Of a DNA stretch of 16,858 bases, positions 1 to 8,463 are shown piece after piece. The notes below the pieces were generated by a model. That model saw only the letters and a list, made by a program, of their open reading frames with translations, searched no databases and was not told the DNA's origin. Position 1 is the first letter of the stretch. Each line of letters begins with the position of its first letter. Source of the stretch: an uncultured Collinsella sp. (lineage in GTDB: Bacteria > Actinomycetota > Coriobacteriia > Coriobacteriales > Coriobacteriaceae); NCBI GenBank assembly GCA_902494715.1, contig CABUUJ010000045.1, forward strand, positions 1 through 16,858, read 5' to 3'. Both the position numbers and the translations under genes were made by a program.

Positions 1-69
1 ACATAGGACCGGGTGGCCGCTTGGGCAAATCTATGTTTGGCATCCCCATGGTACCCCGAGTGGTGTCAG

Positions 70-98
70 GCGGGTGCGGGGAGGTTACCGCGACCCGC
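70..98. other. GC-rich hairpin downstream of the zinc-ribbon gene
   Basis: An inverted repeat pairs GCGGGTGCGG (70-79) with CCGC-G-ACCCGC (88-98), leaving one bulged base and an 8-base loop. It lies just past the stop of the minus-strand zinc-ribbon gene, where a terminator would be expected. No T-run follows on either strand, so terminator function is doubtful. Bases 1-69 hold nothing I recognise. Confidence 0.25.
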
Positions 99-106
99 AC
101 GATTCG

Positions 107-748
107 CTACTCTCGGATTGTGAGTTCGTCCTTGGAAGATTCAAGCTGCTTCTTGAGCTTTTGAATCTGCTCCGTATTTTGCGGATGAGCCAAACCGTAT
201 GAGTAGCCCGCCCAGCCGGTTCCCGCGCACAAGGCGGCAACGACAATAACGCCGGCGGCGATGGCGGGCGCATACGACTTGCCCAGGCGCTTGCGTGCTA
301 GCTTGTACTCGGCCTTGGCCGTCTTGAGGCTCTCGCGGTCCTGCTCGAGCTGCTCTTCCTCACTGAGCGGCGTAGAACCAAAATCGGCATGGCAGGCAGG
401 GTCAGTTTCCACGCCCTCGATCGTAGTGCCAAAGTCTGACAAGGGATCGACTACACGCGTGGCGTCCGAATCGGATTCGGGCACAGCGGGCTCAGACGCG
501 CCGGGTGCCGCCGCCGGCTGCTCGTCTGCTTTCGAGGCAGCATCCGCCTTAGGCAACTCCACCGTTGCCGCCGTAGCAGCCTCGCCGTCGCGCCAAGAAA
601 AGGCAGGGCTCTGTGACACGGTCTGGGGCGTAGTATAGGGATCTTCGGAAACGGGCGCAGTCGACGAGGGCGCGGCAAGAGGCGATCCACACTCAGAGCA
701 AAAACTAGCGTCATCGGGCAACAATGCACCGCAATAAGGGCATTCCAT
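107..748 (-). CDS. Zinc-ribbon single-pass membrane protein
   Basis: This is a 213-residue protein of unknown process. Seen: an N-terminal double-CxxC zinc ribbon (Cys3, Cys6, Cys17, Cys20; CPYC...CSEC). A low-complexity acidic, Ala/Pro/Ser-rich linker follows to about residue 130, then a charged, probably helical stretch (130-157). A hydrophobic membrane segment spans about 160-184 and is followed by a short Lys/Glu-rich coiled tail (193-213). With the ribbon and linker inside, the tail would lie outside the membrane. Ribbons of this kind often begin regulatory or scaffold membrane proteins in Gram-positive bacteria. The ATG is preceded on the minus strand by GAGAGG at a suitable distance. 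The gene is divergent from the FHA gene and close to the kinase gene, so a shared signalling role is possible but unproven. The linker contains several Thr and Ser residues that could be phosphorylated; that is inference. Confidence 0.8.
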   Translation of the reverse strand: MECPYCGALLPDDASFCSECGSPLAAPSSTAPVSEDPYTTPQTVSQSPAFSWRDGEAATAATVELPKADAASKADEQPAAAPGASEPAVPESDSDATRVVDPLSDFGTTIEGVETDPACHADFGSTPLSEEEQLEQDRESLKTAKAEYKLARKRLGKSYAPAIAAGVIVVAALCAGTGWAGYSYGLAHPQNTEQIQKLKKQLESSKDELTIRE

Positions 749-808
749 AGGGCACGACCTCTCAAAATGTGTCGTTTGCAGCCATCCTGCAACTTGGCGT
801 ATCTGCCC

Positions 809-845
809 TATAATGTCTCAATAGTTATGCAAAGCGTTGCGCAAC
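809..845 (+). promoter_or_regulatory. Candidate -10 box and dyad upstream of the FHA gene
   Basis: A perfect TATAAT lies at 809-814, but I see no convincing -35 box at normal spacing. Just downstream, where a repressor could block transcription, is the perfect 10-bp palindrome GTTGCGCAAC (836-845). The same palindrome occurs upstream of the surface-protein gene at 4473-4482. Both are in the intergenic gap between the divergent zinc-ribbon and FHA genes. Assignment as promoter plus operator is inference. Confidence 0.3.
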
Positions 846-928
846 ATTTTTCGAGTCGGTACGCTTTGAGCGTAGCCATTTCCTATCATGTTTGCAGTAC
901 GTCATTAAAGTTATCTGGGGAGGCAGCC

Positions 929-1891
929 ATGGCGGCGGAAACACCGTGCTCGGTCCTCTACAACGACATCCGATCGTTCGGCGGTCTCAAGCATCTCGAG
1001 ATTGCGCGAATGCTCATTAACGGCAATTCGTATGCAGGCAGTACCCTGCTCGACAAATGCTCTACCAACCGCTCGTACCTCACTCGCTACATCGTCCACC
1101 GCGAGCCCGATCAGTGCGCGCCAGGTATCTACAATGACCTTACCGTCTCCACGCTTAACCTTGCCGCCGCCATTAGCAACAAACTCGGCGGAGGCGAACG
1201 CGCCTATCAGGAAATATCCGAGCATTACAGCGGCCCGGCGGCTCAAGGCATGATGTCGATTCTCGCCGATTATGACCTCGACGACCGCCTCTACGCCAAT
1301 GCCTTGGGGCGTATCAACAGCTCCGATGACCACAGTCCCCGCGAAAAAAGCACGCTCTTCTTGATGCTCTTTGTGGCAACGGGCGCACTTGCCGACCCCG
1401 TTCAAGGCGTGGCCACCGTCGAGCGCTTTTGCAACAGCAAGACGGGCGGGCACTTTGGCACCACCGAAACTACCATCGGACGTGGCTTTATGGGCAGCCT
1501 GGAGCAGCCGCGCACCGTCGCCCCCAACCTTGGTCTGCTCAGAACACATGCCGACAACTGCGTCGACATGCAAATCCATCCCCTCACACGCGATCCGCGC
1601 GGCACCGTGATTGGTTCTTTGCCCAAAACCTCGCCCAGCATCACCGATGTGGGCACCGACGCATCGCGTGAGCATCTTCGCATTTGGCTTGAGGGTGAGC
1701 ACTGGTACGCCCAGGGCCTTGGATCGACCAACGGCACGGTGCTCGAATCGGGTGCAGGCGACGGCGACATCGTAATCGAGCCGCCCCGCGACCAACGAGA
1801 GCCCGGCAAAGTCTATCCCCCCGTGGAAATCGCCAACAGCGACAGACTTCATTTGGGTCTCTATACAACGTTTCTCGTTATTGTGGACTAG
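929..1891 (+). CDS. FHA-domain protein
   Basis: This is a 320-residue, probably cytoplasmic protein. The C-terminal part (about 222-320) is a forkhead-associated domain, the fold that binds phosphothreonine peptides. Visible hallmarks are VIG near 227, SREH at 246-249, GSTNGT at 265-270 and a closing DRLHLGLYTTFLV stretch. The first 220 residues are predicted mainly helical and match no family I can name; they contain an Ala-rich segment near 145-165. The start was placed at the ATG at 929 because GGGGAGG sits at 917-923. The same frame is open further upstream, but that extension has no ribosome site and reads like intergenic sequence. The kinase gene follows 171 bp downstream on the same strand, which suggests the FHA domain reads phosphorylation made by that kinase. 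This is inference from context and from known kinase-FHA pairs in actinobacteria. Confidence 0.85.
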   Translation: MAAETPCSVLYNDIRSFGGLKHLEIARMLINGNSYAGSTLLDKCSTNRSYLTRYIVHREPDQCAPGIYNDLTVSTLNLAAAISNKLGGGERAYQEISEHYSGPAAQGMMSILADYDLDDRLYANALGRINSSDDHSPREKSTLFLMLFVATGALADPVQGVATVERFCNSKTGGHFGTTETTIGRGFMGSLEQPRTVAPNLGLLRTHADNCVDMQIHPLTRDPRGTVIGSLPKTSPSITDVGTDASREHLRIWLEGEHWYAQGLGSTNGTVLESGAGDGDIVIEPPRDQREPGKVYPPVEIANSDRLHLGLYTTFLVIVD

Positions 1892-2062
1892 CATGTAGGG
1901 ACGTGGGAAAACAGGTGTCACTCGTCTTATATCATTTACGTTGCACGCTGCACTATAAATAGCAATACGAGTCAGCTTATCGGCAAACACGTCTATCATG
2001 GGCTTTAATCGACAATCGCGTTCTCGGTGTGAGCACGCGGCCCCACCAAACGAAGGAACGCC

Positions 2063-4147
2063 TTGGATACCACCAACACCGCCCCTGGCGACAAACTCAT
2101 CCGTCTCGACACGTTCGATACCGCCGTGGCAGTCGACCCCAGCGCCGAGGATGATGCCAAGCGACGGTTTATGACGCTTATTCTTCAGACGGCATACCGC
2201 GACGGCGGCAATATCGGGCACGTGCTGCGCGCGACCAACACGAGCGGCGAGGTCTTTGCCGTCAAGCTACTCAAGGACAACGCCATCCTTTCCGACCAAG
2301 CCCCCGACCGCTCCGCCGAGCAATCGGCCGCGCACCTGGCCAACACCGCCGCGCTGTTCGAGGAGTACCGTCATCTGTGTACCGTCTCGCACCTGCGCGG
2401 ATTTCCGCGTGTCTATGGCTATGGATCGTGCAAGGACGACCCGCTCATCCTCATGGAGTGGGTCGAGGGCACCTCGCTCAAGCAGGTGCTGCCCTTACTT
2501 CCGCACGATGCCTCGGGCGGGCTAACTACCCAGATGGTGGCCGCCGTTGGAAACGCCGTGCTTCGCGCACTCCTGATGACCCAGGGGCTCGTTAATCCGG
2601 TCGTCCATCGCGACCTGTCGCCAGCCAATATCATGTTCCGTACCACCAGTCGAACGCTTGAGCAGCAGATCGTCGATTGCTCCTTTGACCCCTGCCTCAT
2701 CGACATGGGCTCCGCGACCATAGCCCTCGGCGATGACACGATCACCCGGCGCGCCGACATCTGGCGCTTTGCCACGCCCGCATACGCCGCGCCCGAGATG
2801 CTCACGCAGGATATCGAAGGCATCGCGGCCCTTCGCCGCTCGCCCGCAATCGACGTCTATGCGCTTTCGAGCATTCTGTACCAGCTCTACAGCGGTCGCA
2901 AACCGTTCGATGTTGAGTCGACGGGTGCCGCGGCAACCGGCTCGTTCTACCTCATAAAGACCAAGACCAAGCCGGCACCGCTCGAGCCGCGATGCAATGA
3001 CGACGAAGCGCTCGTCCAAATCATCATGAAAGGCATCTCAGTCGAGCAGTGCGATCGTCCCACCGAGCAGCAGATGCTCGAGGTGCTCTCGGCATACCTC
3101 ACCGATGCCGAATCCGAGGGCCGCGAAGGCGCAGGAGACGAGGCCGCGATTGATATCGATTCTGGCACGCACCTTAAGGTCGACGTCGCCGGCGAGCGAG
3201 CGCGAGAGATCCTGGAGCAGGCCCGGCACGATGCCATGACCCGCCGCCGCTTTATTATCGGTGGCGTTGTCGCAGCCGTTGCGGGGCTCGGCGTTATCGG
3301 GGCGGCAACCCATGGCTTTGGCATCCCCGACTACCTGGACGGCATCCGCGGTTCGCTTGACGACTACACCTGGGATCAGCTGCAGGAGATTTCGCTCAAG
3401 ATTAAGGCCGCCGAGACCCGTAGCGAGGCACGCAAGATTGCCATGCGCTATCATCTGCTCGACGACAACGGGCATATCCCCTATCCGTGTACCAAGCGCG
3501 TGAGGCTCACCAACGGGCCGCACATCGGCGCACAGCTTGTGGGCATCCGCCACGACGAGCTTCTAGACGGTACGGGCAAGGCAGGGTTAACGTTTATGTT
3601 CGATGCCGGCATTGCCGAACGCAACGCCGCGGCCCAACCGTTGAGCACCGGCTGGGCAGATTGCGAGCTGCGGGAATGGCTCGACAACGACGGCCTTAAG
3701 CTGCTGCCCAACGAGCTGCGCGCACTCATTAAATCTGTCAAAAAGGTCTCGAATAACGTTGGCGCCGCCAGAAGCGTATCGTGTCTGAGCGAGCTGCCCG
3801 CAACCCTTTGGCTGCCCGCCATGGTCGAGCTGTGCGGTACGCAACCGCCCGAGTCATTTGCCAAGGACTTTCACTACCTGGCCGACATCTATAACGGCGA
3901 GGGCAAGGAGTACCAGCTGTTCCGCGAGCTTAAGGTGAGTCCGTATACCACGAACGAGATGTTGGTTCGCCAGTGGAAGGGCAAGGACACCTGTTGGTGG
4001 GAACGAACGGCGAGTCCCGACACATCGGAGAGCGAAGGCACACTCTATATGAATCGCGTGGGACACGACGGCGACGTCTTTACGTACGCAACGCCTGCGG
4101 AAAAGCCAAACAAGCGAACCTGCGTGATTCCTGGATTCTGCATCTAA
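2063..4147 (+). CDS. Membrane Ser/Thr protein kinase with DUF6273-like tail
   Basis: This is a 694-residue receptor-like Hanks-type kinase. Seen: a glycine-rich stretch near 48-53, the ATP-binding Lys68 (AVKLL), catalytic loop HRDLSPAN with Asp184 and Asn189, a DMG in place of DFG at 214-216, and APE at 243-245. An acidic juxtamembrane linker follows (about 348-390). RRR then leads into one membrane segment at about 397-416, and the rest should lie outside. The external part (about 470-694) resembles DUF6273, with GWADCELREWL, VSN, a WWER segment and a terminal CVIPGFCI where the family usually has a G-R-P-A type ending. The start is a TTG preceded by GAAGG, a plausible site though weaker than its neighbours. 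The gene follows the FHA gene and probably signals with it. The ligand of the outer domain is unknown. Asp of DMG is kept, so activity is expected. Confidence 0.88.
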   Translation: MDTTNTAPGDKLIRLDTFDTAVAVDPSAEDDAKRRFMTLILQTAYRDGGNIGHVLRATNTSGEVFAVKLLKDNAILSDQAPDRSAEQSAAHLANTAALFEEYRHLCTVSHLRGFPRVYGYGSCKDDPLILMEWVEGTSLKQVLPLLPHDASGGLTTQMVAAVGNAVLRALLMTQGLVNPVVHRDLSPANIMFRTTSRTLEQQIVDCSFDPCLIDMGSATIALGDDTITRRADIWRFATPAYAAPEMLTQDIEGIAALRRSPAIDVYALSSILYQLYSGRKPFDVESTGAAATGSFYLIKTKTKPAPLEPRCNDDEALVQIIMKGISVEQCDRPTEQQMLEVLSAYLTDAESEGREGAGDEAAIDIDSGTHLKVDVAGERAREILEQARHDAMTRRRFIIGGVVAAVAGLGVIGAATHGFGIPDYLDGIRGSLDDYTWDQLQEISLKIKAAETRSEARKIAMRYHLLDDNGHIPYPCTKRVRLTNGPHIGAQLVGIRHDELLDGTGKAGLTFMFDAGIAERNAAAQPLSTGWADCELREWLDNDGLKLLPNELRALIKSVKKVSNNVGAARSVSCLSELPATLWLPAMVELCGTQPPESFAKDFHYLADIYNGEGKEYQLFRELKVSPYTTNEMLVRQWKGKDTCWWERTASPDTSESEGTLYMNRVGHDGDVFTYATPAEKPNKRTCVIPGFCI

Positions 4148-4189
4148 GCAGCGGGCGTCTTGCCGTGACGGGACCCCACCCCGGCAATT

Positions 4190-4408
4190 GTCTCGATCTG
4201 TAACAGTTAGAACCCAAAAACCGGTCTAGATGTTATAGATCGAGACAAAACCCCAGCCCCGCGAGACAACATCTCAATCTGTAACAGTAAGGGGTCAAAA
4301 ACCGGTCCAGATGTTACAGATTGAGACATTTGAGTTGACCGCGGACGGTCCGTCTCGATCAGTAACAGTTAGAGGTCATATTTGCTGCTAGATGTTACAG
4401 AACGAGAC
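4190..4408. repeat. Palindromic repeat array 1 (3 units)
   Basis: Three 57-bp units lie at 4190-4246, 4271-4327 and 4352-4408, starting exactly 81 bp apart. Each unit opens with a variant of GTCTCGATCTGTAACA, then GTTAG, a variable loop of about 15 bases, CTAGA and the complementary arm TGTTACAGATCGAGAC. Unit 2 changes both arms together (CAATC with GATTG), which keeps the pairing. Units 1 and 2 share the loop core AAAAACCGGT. The array fills most of the gap between the kinase stop and the surface-protein gene. The remaining bases (4148-4189, 4409-4549) hold only the dyad at 4473. Confidence 0.95.
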
Positions 4409-4472
4409 ATTAGCTTGCCGAGAACTTCGCCTCATAAATGTGATTCAAGTGTGTCGATATTTCCTTGCCAAT

Positions 4473-4482
4473 GTTGCGCAAC
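4473..4482. promoter_or_regulatory. Perfect dyad GTTGCGCAAC upstream of the surface-protein gene
   Basis: This 10-bp palindrome lies 67 bases before the ATG of the LPXTG gene. The identical palindrome occurs at 836-845, 83 bases before the ATG of the FHA gene. A shared operator for one regulator is possible. I found no clear promoter boxes next to this copy. Confidence 0.3.
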
Positions 4483-4549
4483 AGAAGCCCTTTCGGCGGT
4501 CGTAACGTACGAATTGTCATAGGTACCCCTTCAACGATTGGGAGAAGAA

Positions 4550-7500
4550 ATGGCAAAGTACGCACCTAAACACTTGGAAGTCTCAAGCGGCGACGAGCCT
4601 CGCCCCACATTCTCGGGCCACAAGGCAACACGACTCGCCGTCACCGCGGCAACCACCATCGCTATGACCGGCTCGTCGCTGCTCGCGCCGTTCTCGGCAT
4701 TTGCCAACGATGTGAGTGATACCACGGCACAGGACGCGATCATGTCCCCGCTTGCTGTCCACGCCGGCGAGGCGGCAGGCTCCGCAGTAAAGGCAAACGC
4801 CCAGAAGATTGCCGACTTGCAGGCTGCTATCGACGCCGCAAAGGCTGCCGAGGCAGACGCCAAATCCGACTACGACACGGTGGCTGCTCCCTATACCGAA
4901 AAGCAGGCGGCCCGCGACAACGCACAAAGCACCTATGACGCCTCCGTCTCCGATAATTCGCAGGCAGAGGCCGCCGCGCGCGCCGAATATGCTCGCCAGC
5001 TCGATGAAAGCGTCAAGGCGGCCGACAGCGCCAGTGCCACGCTGAAGGATGCCCGAGGAAAGCTCGATGCAGTCAAGACCGACGCCGAGGACAAGTCGAA
5101 GGTCCTTGATGCCGCAAAGCAGGCGGCAGCTGATGCGCAGGCCAAGCTCGAGGCAGCCCAGAAGGCAGCCGCCAACGCAACGCCGGAGGAAATCAAGGCC
5201 GCCGAGCAGGCAGCCGCAGATGCGCAGGCCGCTCTGGACCAAGCAAAGGCTGCGAAGGCCACTGCCGATTCCGCGCTCGCCGATGCCCAGCAGGCTCAGA
5301 ACGCCGCGCAGAGCGCTTACGACGAGGCGGCAGGCACGCTGGCTTCCGCCCAGCAGGAAAAGAACGCCGCGGATGGTAAGGTAGTCGCGGCACAGACAGC
5401 GTATGACAGCGCACAAGCCGATTTGGCGGCCGCAAAGGCAGGCGCTGAGGGCCCGGAGTATGACGCCGCCCAGGCAAAGGTCGATGCTGCCCAAAGCGCA
5501 CTCAACCAGGCGAAACAGCAGCAGGCGACTGCCGAAGCAGGCCTTTCTCAGGCAAATAGCGACGTTGAATCCAAGCAGGACGCCCTCACCGGCGCCGAAA
5601 GCGAGCTCGAAGCCAAGAAGCAGACAGTCGCAGCAGCCGAAAAAGATGTAACGGCAGCCCAGACGAAAGCCGATGCGGCGCAATCGGAGTTGACCTCGGC
5701 AAAGCAGGCACATGCTGCCGAACTGGAGAAGGCAAAGGCCGCTCAGAAACAAGTCGACCAGGCAAAAGCCGAGAAGGAGCAGGCAGACAAGGCGCTCGAA
5801 ACTGCCAAGGCAAACCAGGCGGCCGCCGATCAAGCCGTTGTCGATGCACAGAAAGCATACGATACGTGCAAGGCAGCAACCGATAAGGCAACGACAGCGG
5901 AGGCGCAGAGCGTCATCGGCTTCTACCAGTTCATCGGTGCCAACGACGCTGCAAACATCATCTATAGGCAGAGCGATAAAAACCCGACGACCATTGGCGA
6001 TAAAAAAGACGGCACGTCACTCGACAACGCCAAGCTATCGTTTAACAAGCTGCGCGAGATTAACGAATACCGTGCAAGCGTTGGATTGAGTGAGCTTAGG
6101 GTGACGGCCGAGCAAATGGCAATCGCTCAATCCGACTCCAATTACTCTGACAAAACGCTAGGTCACTCAGATTACGCCATTTGTGAAAATGCCGCTTGGA
6201 ACTTCAGTACTAAAGAAAACATCGCGCACCAATGGGTCGATGATGAAAAGGGGATATTTGACGAGGCTGCAGCGAAAGCCGGCCTTGGCAACGTTGCCCC
6301 CAAAGATGCTTGGGATACTTTCTGGAGCCACAAAACCGAATTCGAAAAGCACGGGGCAGACTTTGGCACCATCGGCCATTATTTGAATATCGTACAACCT
6401 AACGCCAAAACCATGGGATACGGCATCAACTCGCGCGGAACCCTTTGGCCGTATGTGTTCGTCTTGGAGATCGACAACAATTACGATTCGTACGAGAAAG
6501 AATACTCGATCGATGAACTCGAGAATCTCTTTGATCAGTATCAGCTGAGCCTCTCCAAAGCCAGCGAAAAGCTCGCCGCCGCAAAGACGGACCTTGAGCA
6601 AAAGCGCAGCACAGCGGCATCGAAAGCCGATGCCGTAAAGGCAGCTGAAACCCTCGTCGCTCAAAAGCAGGAAGGCATTGTTGCCGCGAATAGCGACCTT
6701 GCCGCCAAGAACGACAGCGTAGCAAGTGCCGCCGCCGCTGTTGCCCTAGCAAAGCAGAATCTCGCCAAGGCAAACGGAAAAGTTGCCGAAGCCGAAGACC
6801 AGGTCAAAGCCGCCCAAAGCAACGTGGCGACCGCAGAGCAGGTCGTCAACCAGAAGCACGCCGAGCTTAAGGCATCGCAAGAGCAAGCCACTCAGAGTCA
6901 GAAGAAGGTTGATGACGCCAAGGCAGAGACTCTCGTAAAGCAGCAGGCTCTGCAAGATGCAAAGAAGGAACTTGCCAAGTATTCAGCCGATGTTGCTGCG
7001 GCTCAGGAGAAAGCCGACGAGGCCCATCAGGCGCTTGATGAAGCCACGGCAGCCCAGACGTCTGCCCGGAGCGCTCTCAAAAAGGCGAAGCTCGACGAGA
7101 CCGCCAAGAAGCAGGCCCTCGACACCGCGAAGGACAACGCCGAGGCCAAGGCGGCGAACGCGGTGCACGCCGCGAGCAATCTGACCACGGCGAAAAACGA
7201 CCTTGCTTCAAAGAAGGCCCGTGCCGACGCCCTGAGCAATGCAGCCGATAATCTTGCCACCGCCGAGGCGGCCAAGCAGGACGCCGACGCAGCAGTTACC
7301 GAGGCCGGAGTCGCCCTTGGTGCGGCAAATGATGCCATCGCGAACGCCGAGCAGGCGGTCGAGAATTCTCAGGCCGCATCGGATGCCGCTGTCGCTACCC
7401 TCGGAAAGCTCAAGTCCATCAACGTCGAAAACGGCATTGCTACTGGCTCTGACGCAAACGCGAACGATACGCTCAATGCCCTCTTTGCCAAGTGCGTCGC

Positions 7501-7885
7501 CGCCAAGCAGGCAGAACATAACGCAAAGGCCGCACTTGATGCCGCTCAGGCAGACCTTGATGCTGCGACGCCCGCCTACACCGCAGCGCTCAATGCCTAC
7601 AACGAGGCGAAGGCAAAACGCGTAGCCGCCGAGCAAGCCCTGAAGGACGAGATCGCCCGCCAGGAGCAAGAGGCCGCGAAGGCCGAGCAGGCCAAGGTCA
7701 CGCAGGCTGCCGCTAAGCCGGTTACTGGAAAGCCGTCTGCCGGCAACGCCAAGACGGCCGCCAACTCGGCGCTTCCCACCACAGGCGACAATGCTGCGCT
7801 CGCCGGTGAGACGTTTATCATCGGAGGTGTCGTGCTCGTAGCCGCCGGCGTCTTTCTGACTGACAAGAAGCGTCGTCAGGAGTAA
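4550..7885 (+). CDS. LPXTG-anchored CAP-domain surface protein with two long coiled coils
   Basis: This is a 1111-residue secreted wall protein. A long N-terminal signal region has its hydrophobic core near 28-50 and probable cleavage after the SAFA motif. An Ala/Lys/Glu/Gln-rich coiled coil runs from about 75 to 450. A CAP (SCP/PR1-like) domain follows at about 500-645, with NEYRASVGL, GHS (His539), CEN (Glu546) and GHYLNI (His610) as the usual His/Glu/His set. A second coiled coil covers about 665-1040. The sortase signal LPTTG lies at 1075-1079, followed by a hydrophobic segment and the tail KKRRQE. The ATG at 4550 has GGGAGAAG just upstream; a TTG at 4538 in frame overlaps that site and was rejected. 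CAP proteins of bacteria are often adhesins or lipid/metal binders, but the role here is unknown. Two helical arms around a globular head suggest a hairpin stalk presenting the CAP domain. Arrays of 57-bp palindromes lie on both sides. Confidence 0.93.
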   Translation: MAKYAPKHLEVSSGDEPRPTFSGHKATRLAVTAATTIAMTGSSLLAPFSAFANDVSDTTAQDAIMSPLAVHAGEAAGSAVKANAQKIADLQAAIDAAKAAEADAKSDYDTVAAPYTEKQAARDNAQSTYDASVSDNSQAEAAARAEYARQLDESVKAADSASATLKDARGKLDAVKTDAEDKSKVLDAAKQAAADAQAKLEAAQKAAANATPEEIKAAEQAAADAQAALDQAKAAKATADSALADAQQAQNAAQSAYDEAAGTLASAQQEKNAADGKVVAAQTAYDSAQADLAAAKAGAEGPEYDAAQAKVDAAQSALNQAKQQQATAEAGLSQANSDVESKQDALTGAESELEAKKQTVAAAEKDVTAAQTKADAAQSELTSAKQAHAAELEKAKAAQKQVDQAKAEKEQADKALETAKANQAAADQAVVDAQKAYDTCKAATDKATTAEAQSVIGFYQFIGANDAANIIYRQSDKNPTTIGDKKDGTSLDNAKLSFNKLREINEYRASVGLSELRVTAEQMAIAQSDSNYSDKTLGHSDYAICENAAWNFSTKENIAHQWVDDEKGIFDEAAAKAGLGNVAPKDAWDTFWSHKTEFEKHGADFGTIGHYLNIVQPNAKTMGYGINSRGTLWPYVFVLEIDNNYDSYEKEYSIDELENLFDQYQLSLSKASEKLAAAKTDLEQKRSTAASKADAVKAAETLVAQKQEGIVAANSDLAAKNDSVASAAAAVALAKQNLAKANGKVAEAEDQVKAAQSNVATAEQVVNQKHAELKASQEQATQSQKKVDDAKAETLVKQQALQDAKKELAKYSADVAAAQEKADEAHQALDEATAAQTSARSALKKAKLDETAKKQALDTAKDNAEAKAANAVHAASNLTTAKNDLASKKARADALSNAADNLATAEAAKQDADAAVTEAGVALGAANDAIANAEQAVENSQAASDAAVATLGKLKSINVENGIATGSDANANDTLNALFAKCVAAKQAEHNAKAALDAAQADLDAATPAYTAALNAYNEAKAKRVAAEQALKDEIARQEQEAAKAEQAKVTQAAAKPVTGKPSAGNAKTAANSALPTTGDNAALAGETFIIGGVVLVAAGVFLTDKKRRQE

Positions 7886-7892
7886 GGATTTC

Positions 7893-7981
7893 GGGAGGAC
7901 GGCTTCTCCTCCCTTCCACCGCTTCGCAAACCCTGCCCTGCATGCGCCGGGGCGCCCATCACGCGGGCGCCCCGGCGCTTT
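7893..7981 (+). terminator. Terminator region after the surface-protein gene
   Basis: Two hairpins follow the stop codon. The first pairs GGGAGGA (7893-7899) with TCCTCCC (7907-7913). The second is a perfect 14-bp GC stem, 7944-7957 with 7965-7978, with a 7-base loop, followed by only three T residues. The second is very stable and is the likely terminator, although the T-tract is short. Confidence 0.65.
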
Positions 7982-8014
7982 ACGTTGTATGCCCGGGGCA
8001 TCTGCTCCGAGATT

Positions 8015-8312
8015 GTCTTGATCTGTAACAACTAGGACCCAAACATCAGTCTAGTTGTTACAGATCGAGACGTTAGTTTTCGGCTGATTTCTATGTCTCG
8101 ATTTGAAACAGTTAGAGGTCATTTCCCCTGCTAGATGTTACAGATTGAGACATTGAGTTTTCTGCCAACTGTTTGTCTTGATCTGTAACAAATACTCGGC
8201 AAAATCGGGTCAACATGTTACAGATCGAGACGTTTGGACTGCCGCTCAACAGTTCGTTTCAATCTGTAACAGTTATGGTTCAAAAACCGGTCTAGATGTT
8301 ACAGATTGAGAT
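8015..8312. repeat. Palindromic repeat array 2 (4 units)
   Basis: Four 57-bp units lie at 8015-8071, 8095-8151, 8175-8231 and 8256-8312, with start spacings of 80, 80 and 81 bp. They belong to the same family as array 1. The first unit has the longest pairing: ACAACTAG on the left is matched by CTAGTTGT on the right, giving 21-bp arms with one T-G wobble. The last unit carries AATC/GATT paired changes and the AAAAACCGGT loop also seen in array 1. The array lies between the surface-protein terminator and the copper promoter, ending about 75 bp before the promoter's -35 region. Confidence 0.95.
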
Positions 8313-8385
8313 AACTGGCAGAAACGGCCACCTATTGAACAGCCACCCTCATCTGTAATGAAAAGTCATACATTCCAACTATTAC

Positions 8386-8418
8386 TAGACACCCCCAGGG
8401 GGTATGGGTGTATAGTAT
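8386..8418 (+). promoter_or_regulatory. copA promoter with CsoR-type operator
   Basis: The candidate -35 is TAGACA (8386-8391) and the -10 is TATAGT (8411-8416), with a 19-bp spacer. The spacer is filled by the dyad ACCCCCAGGGGGT (8391-8403), nested with ACACCC (8389-8394) and GGGTGT (8406-8411). C-runs facing G-runs are typical of CsoR operators in front of copper-export genes. A repressor bound here would block RNA polymerase, and Cu(I) would release it. The downstream operon encodes a CsoR, which supports the assignment. Confidence 0.8.
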
Positions 8419-8463
8419 CGGCAGGTTAACAATTCCGACACCGAACAACAGAAAGGAGAAGCC

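Noticed and set aside
767..928. Longer start of the FHA protein
   Set aside because: It reads through a TATAAT and a dyad; GGGGAGG at 917-923 points to the ATG at 929.
911..2221. Long minus-strand open frame opposite the FHA gene
   Set aside because: It crosses the FHA gene and the start of the kinase gene antisense and lacks a ribosome site or recognisable domain.
4538..4549. TTG start for the surface protein, 12 bases upstream
   Set aside because: The TTG overlaps the GGGAGAAG ribosome site, which is correctly placed for the ATG at 4550.
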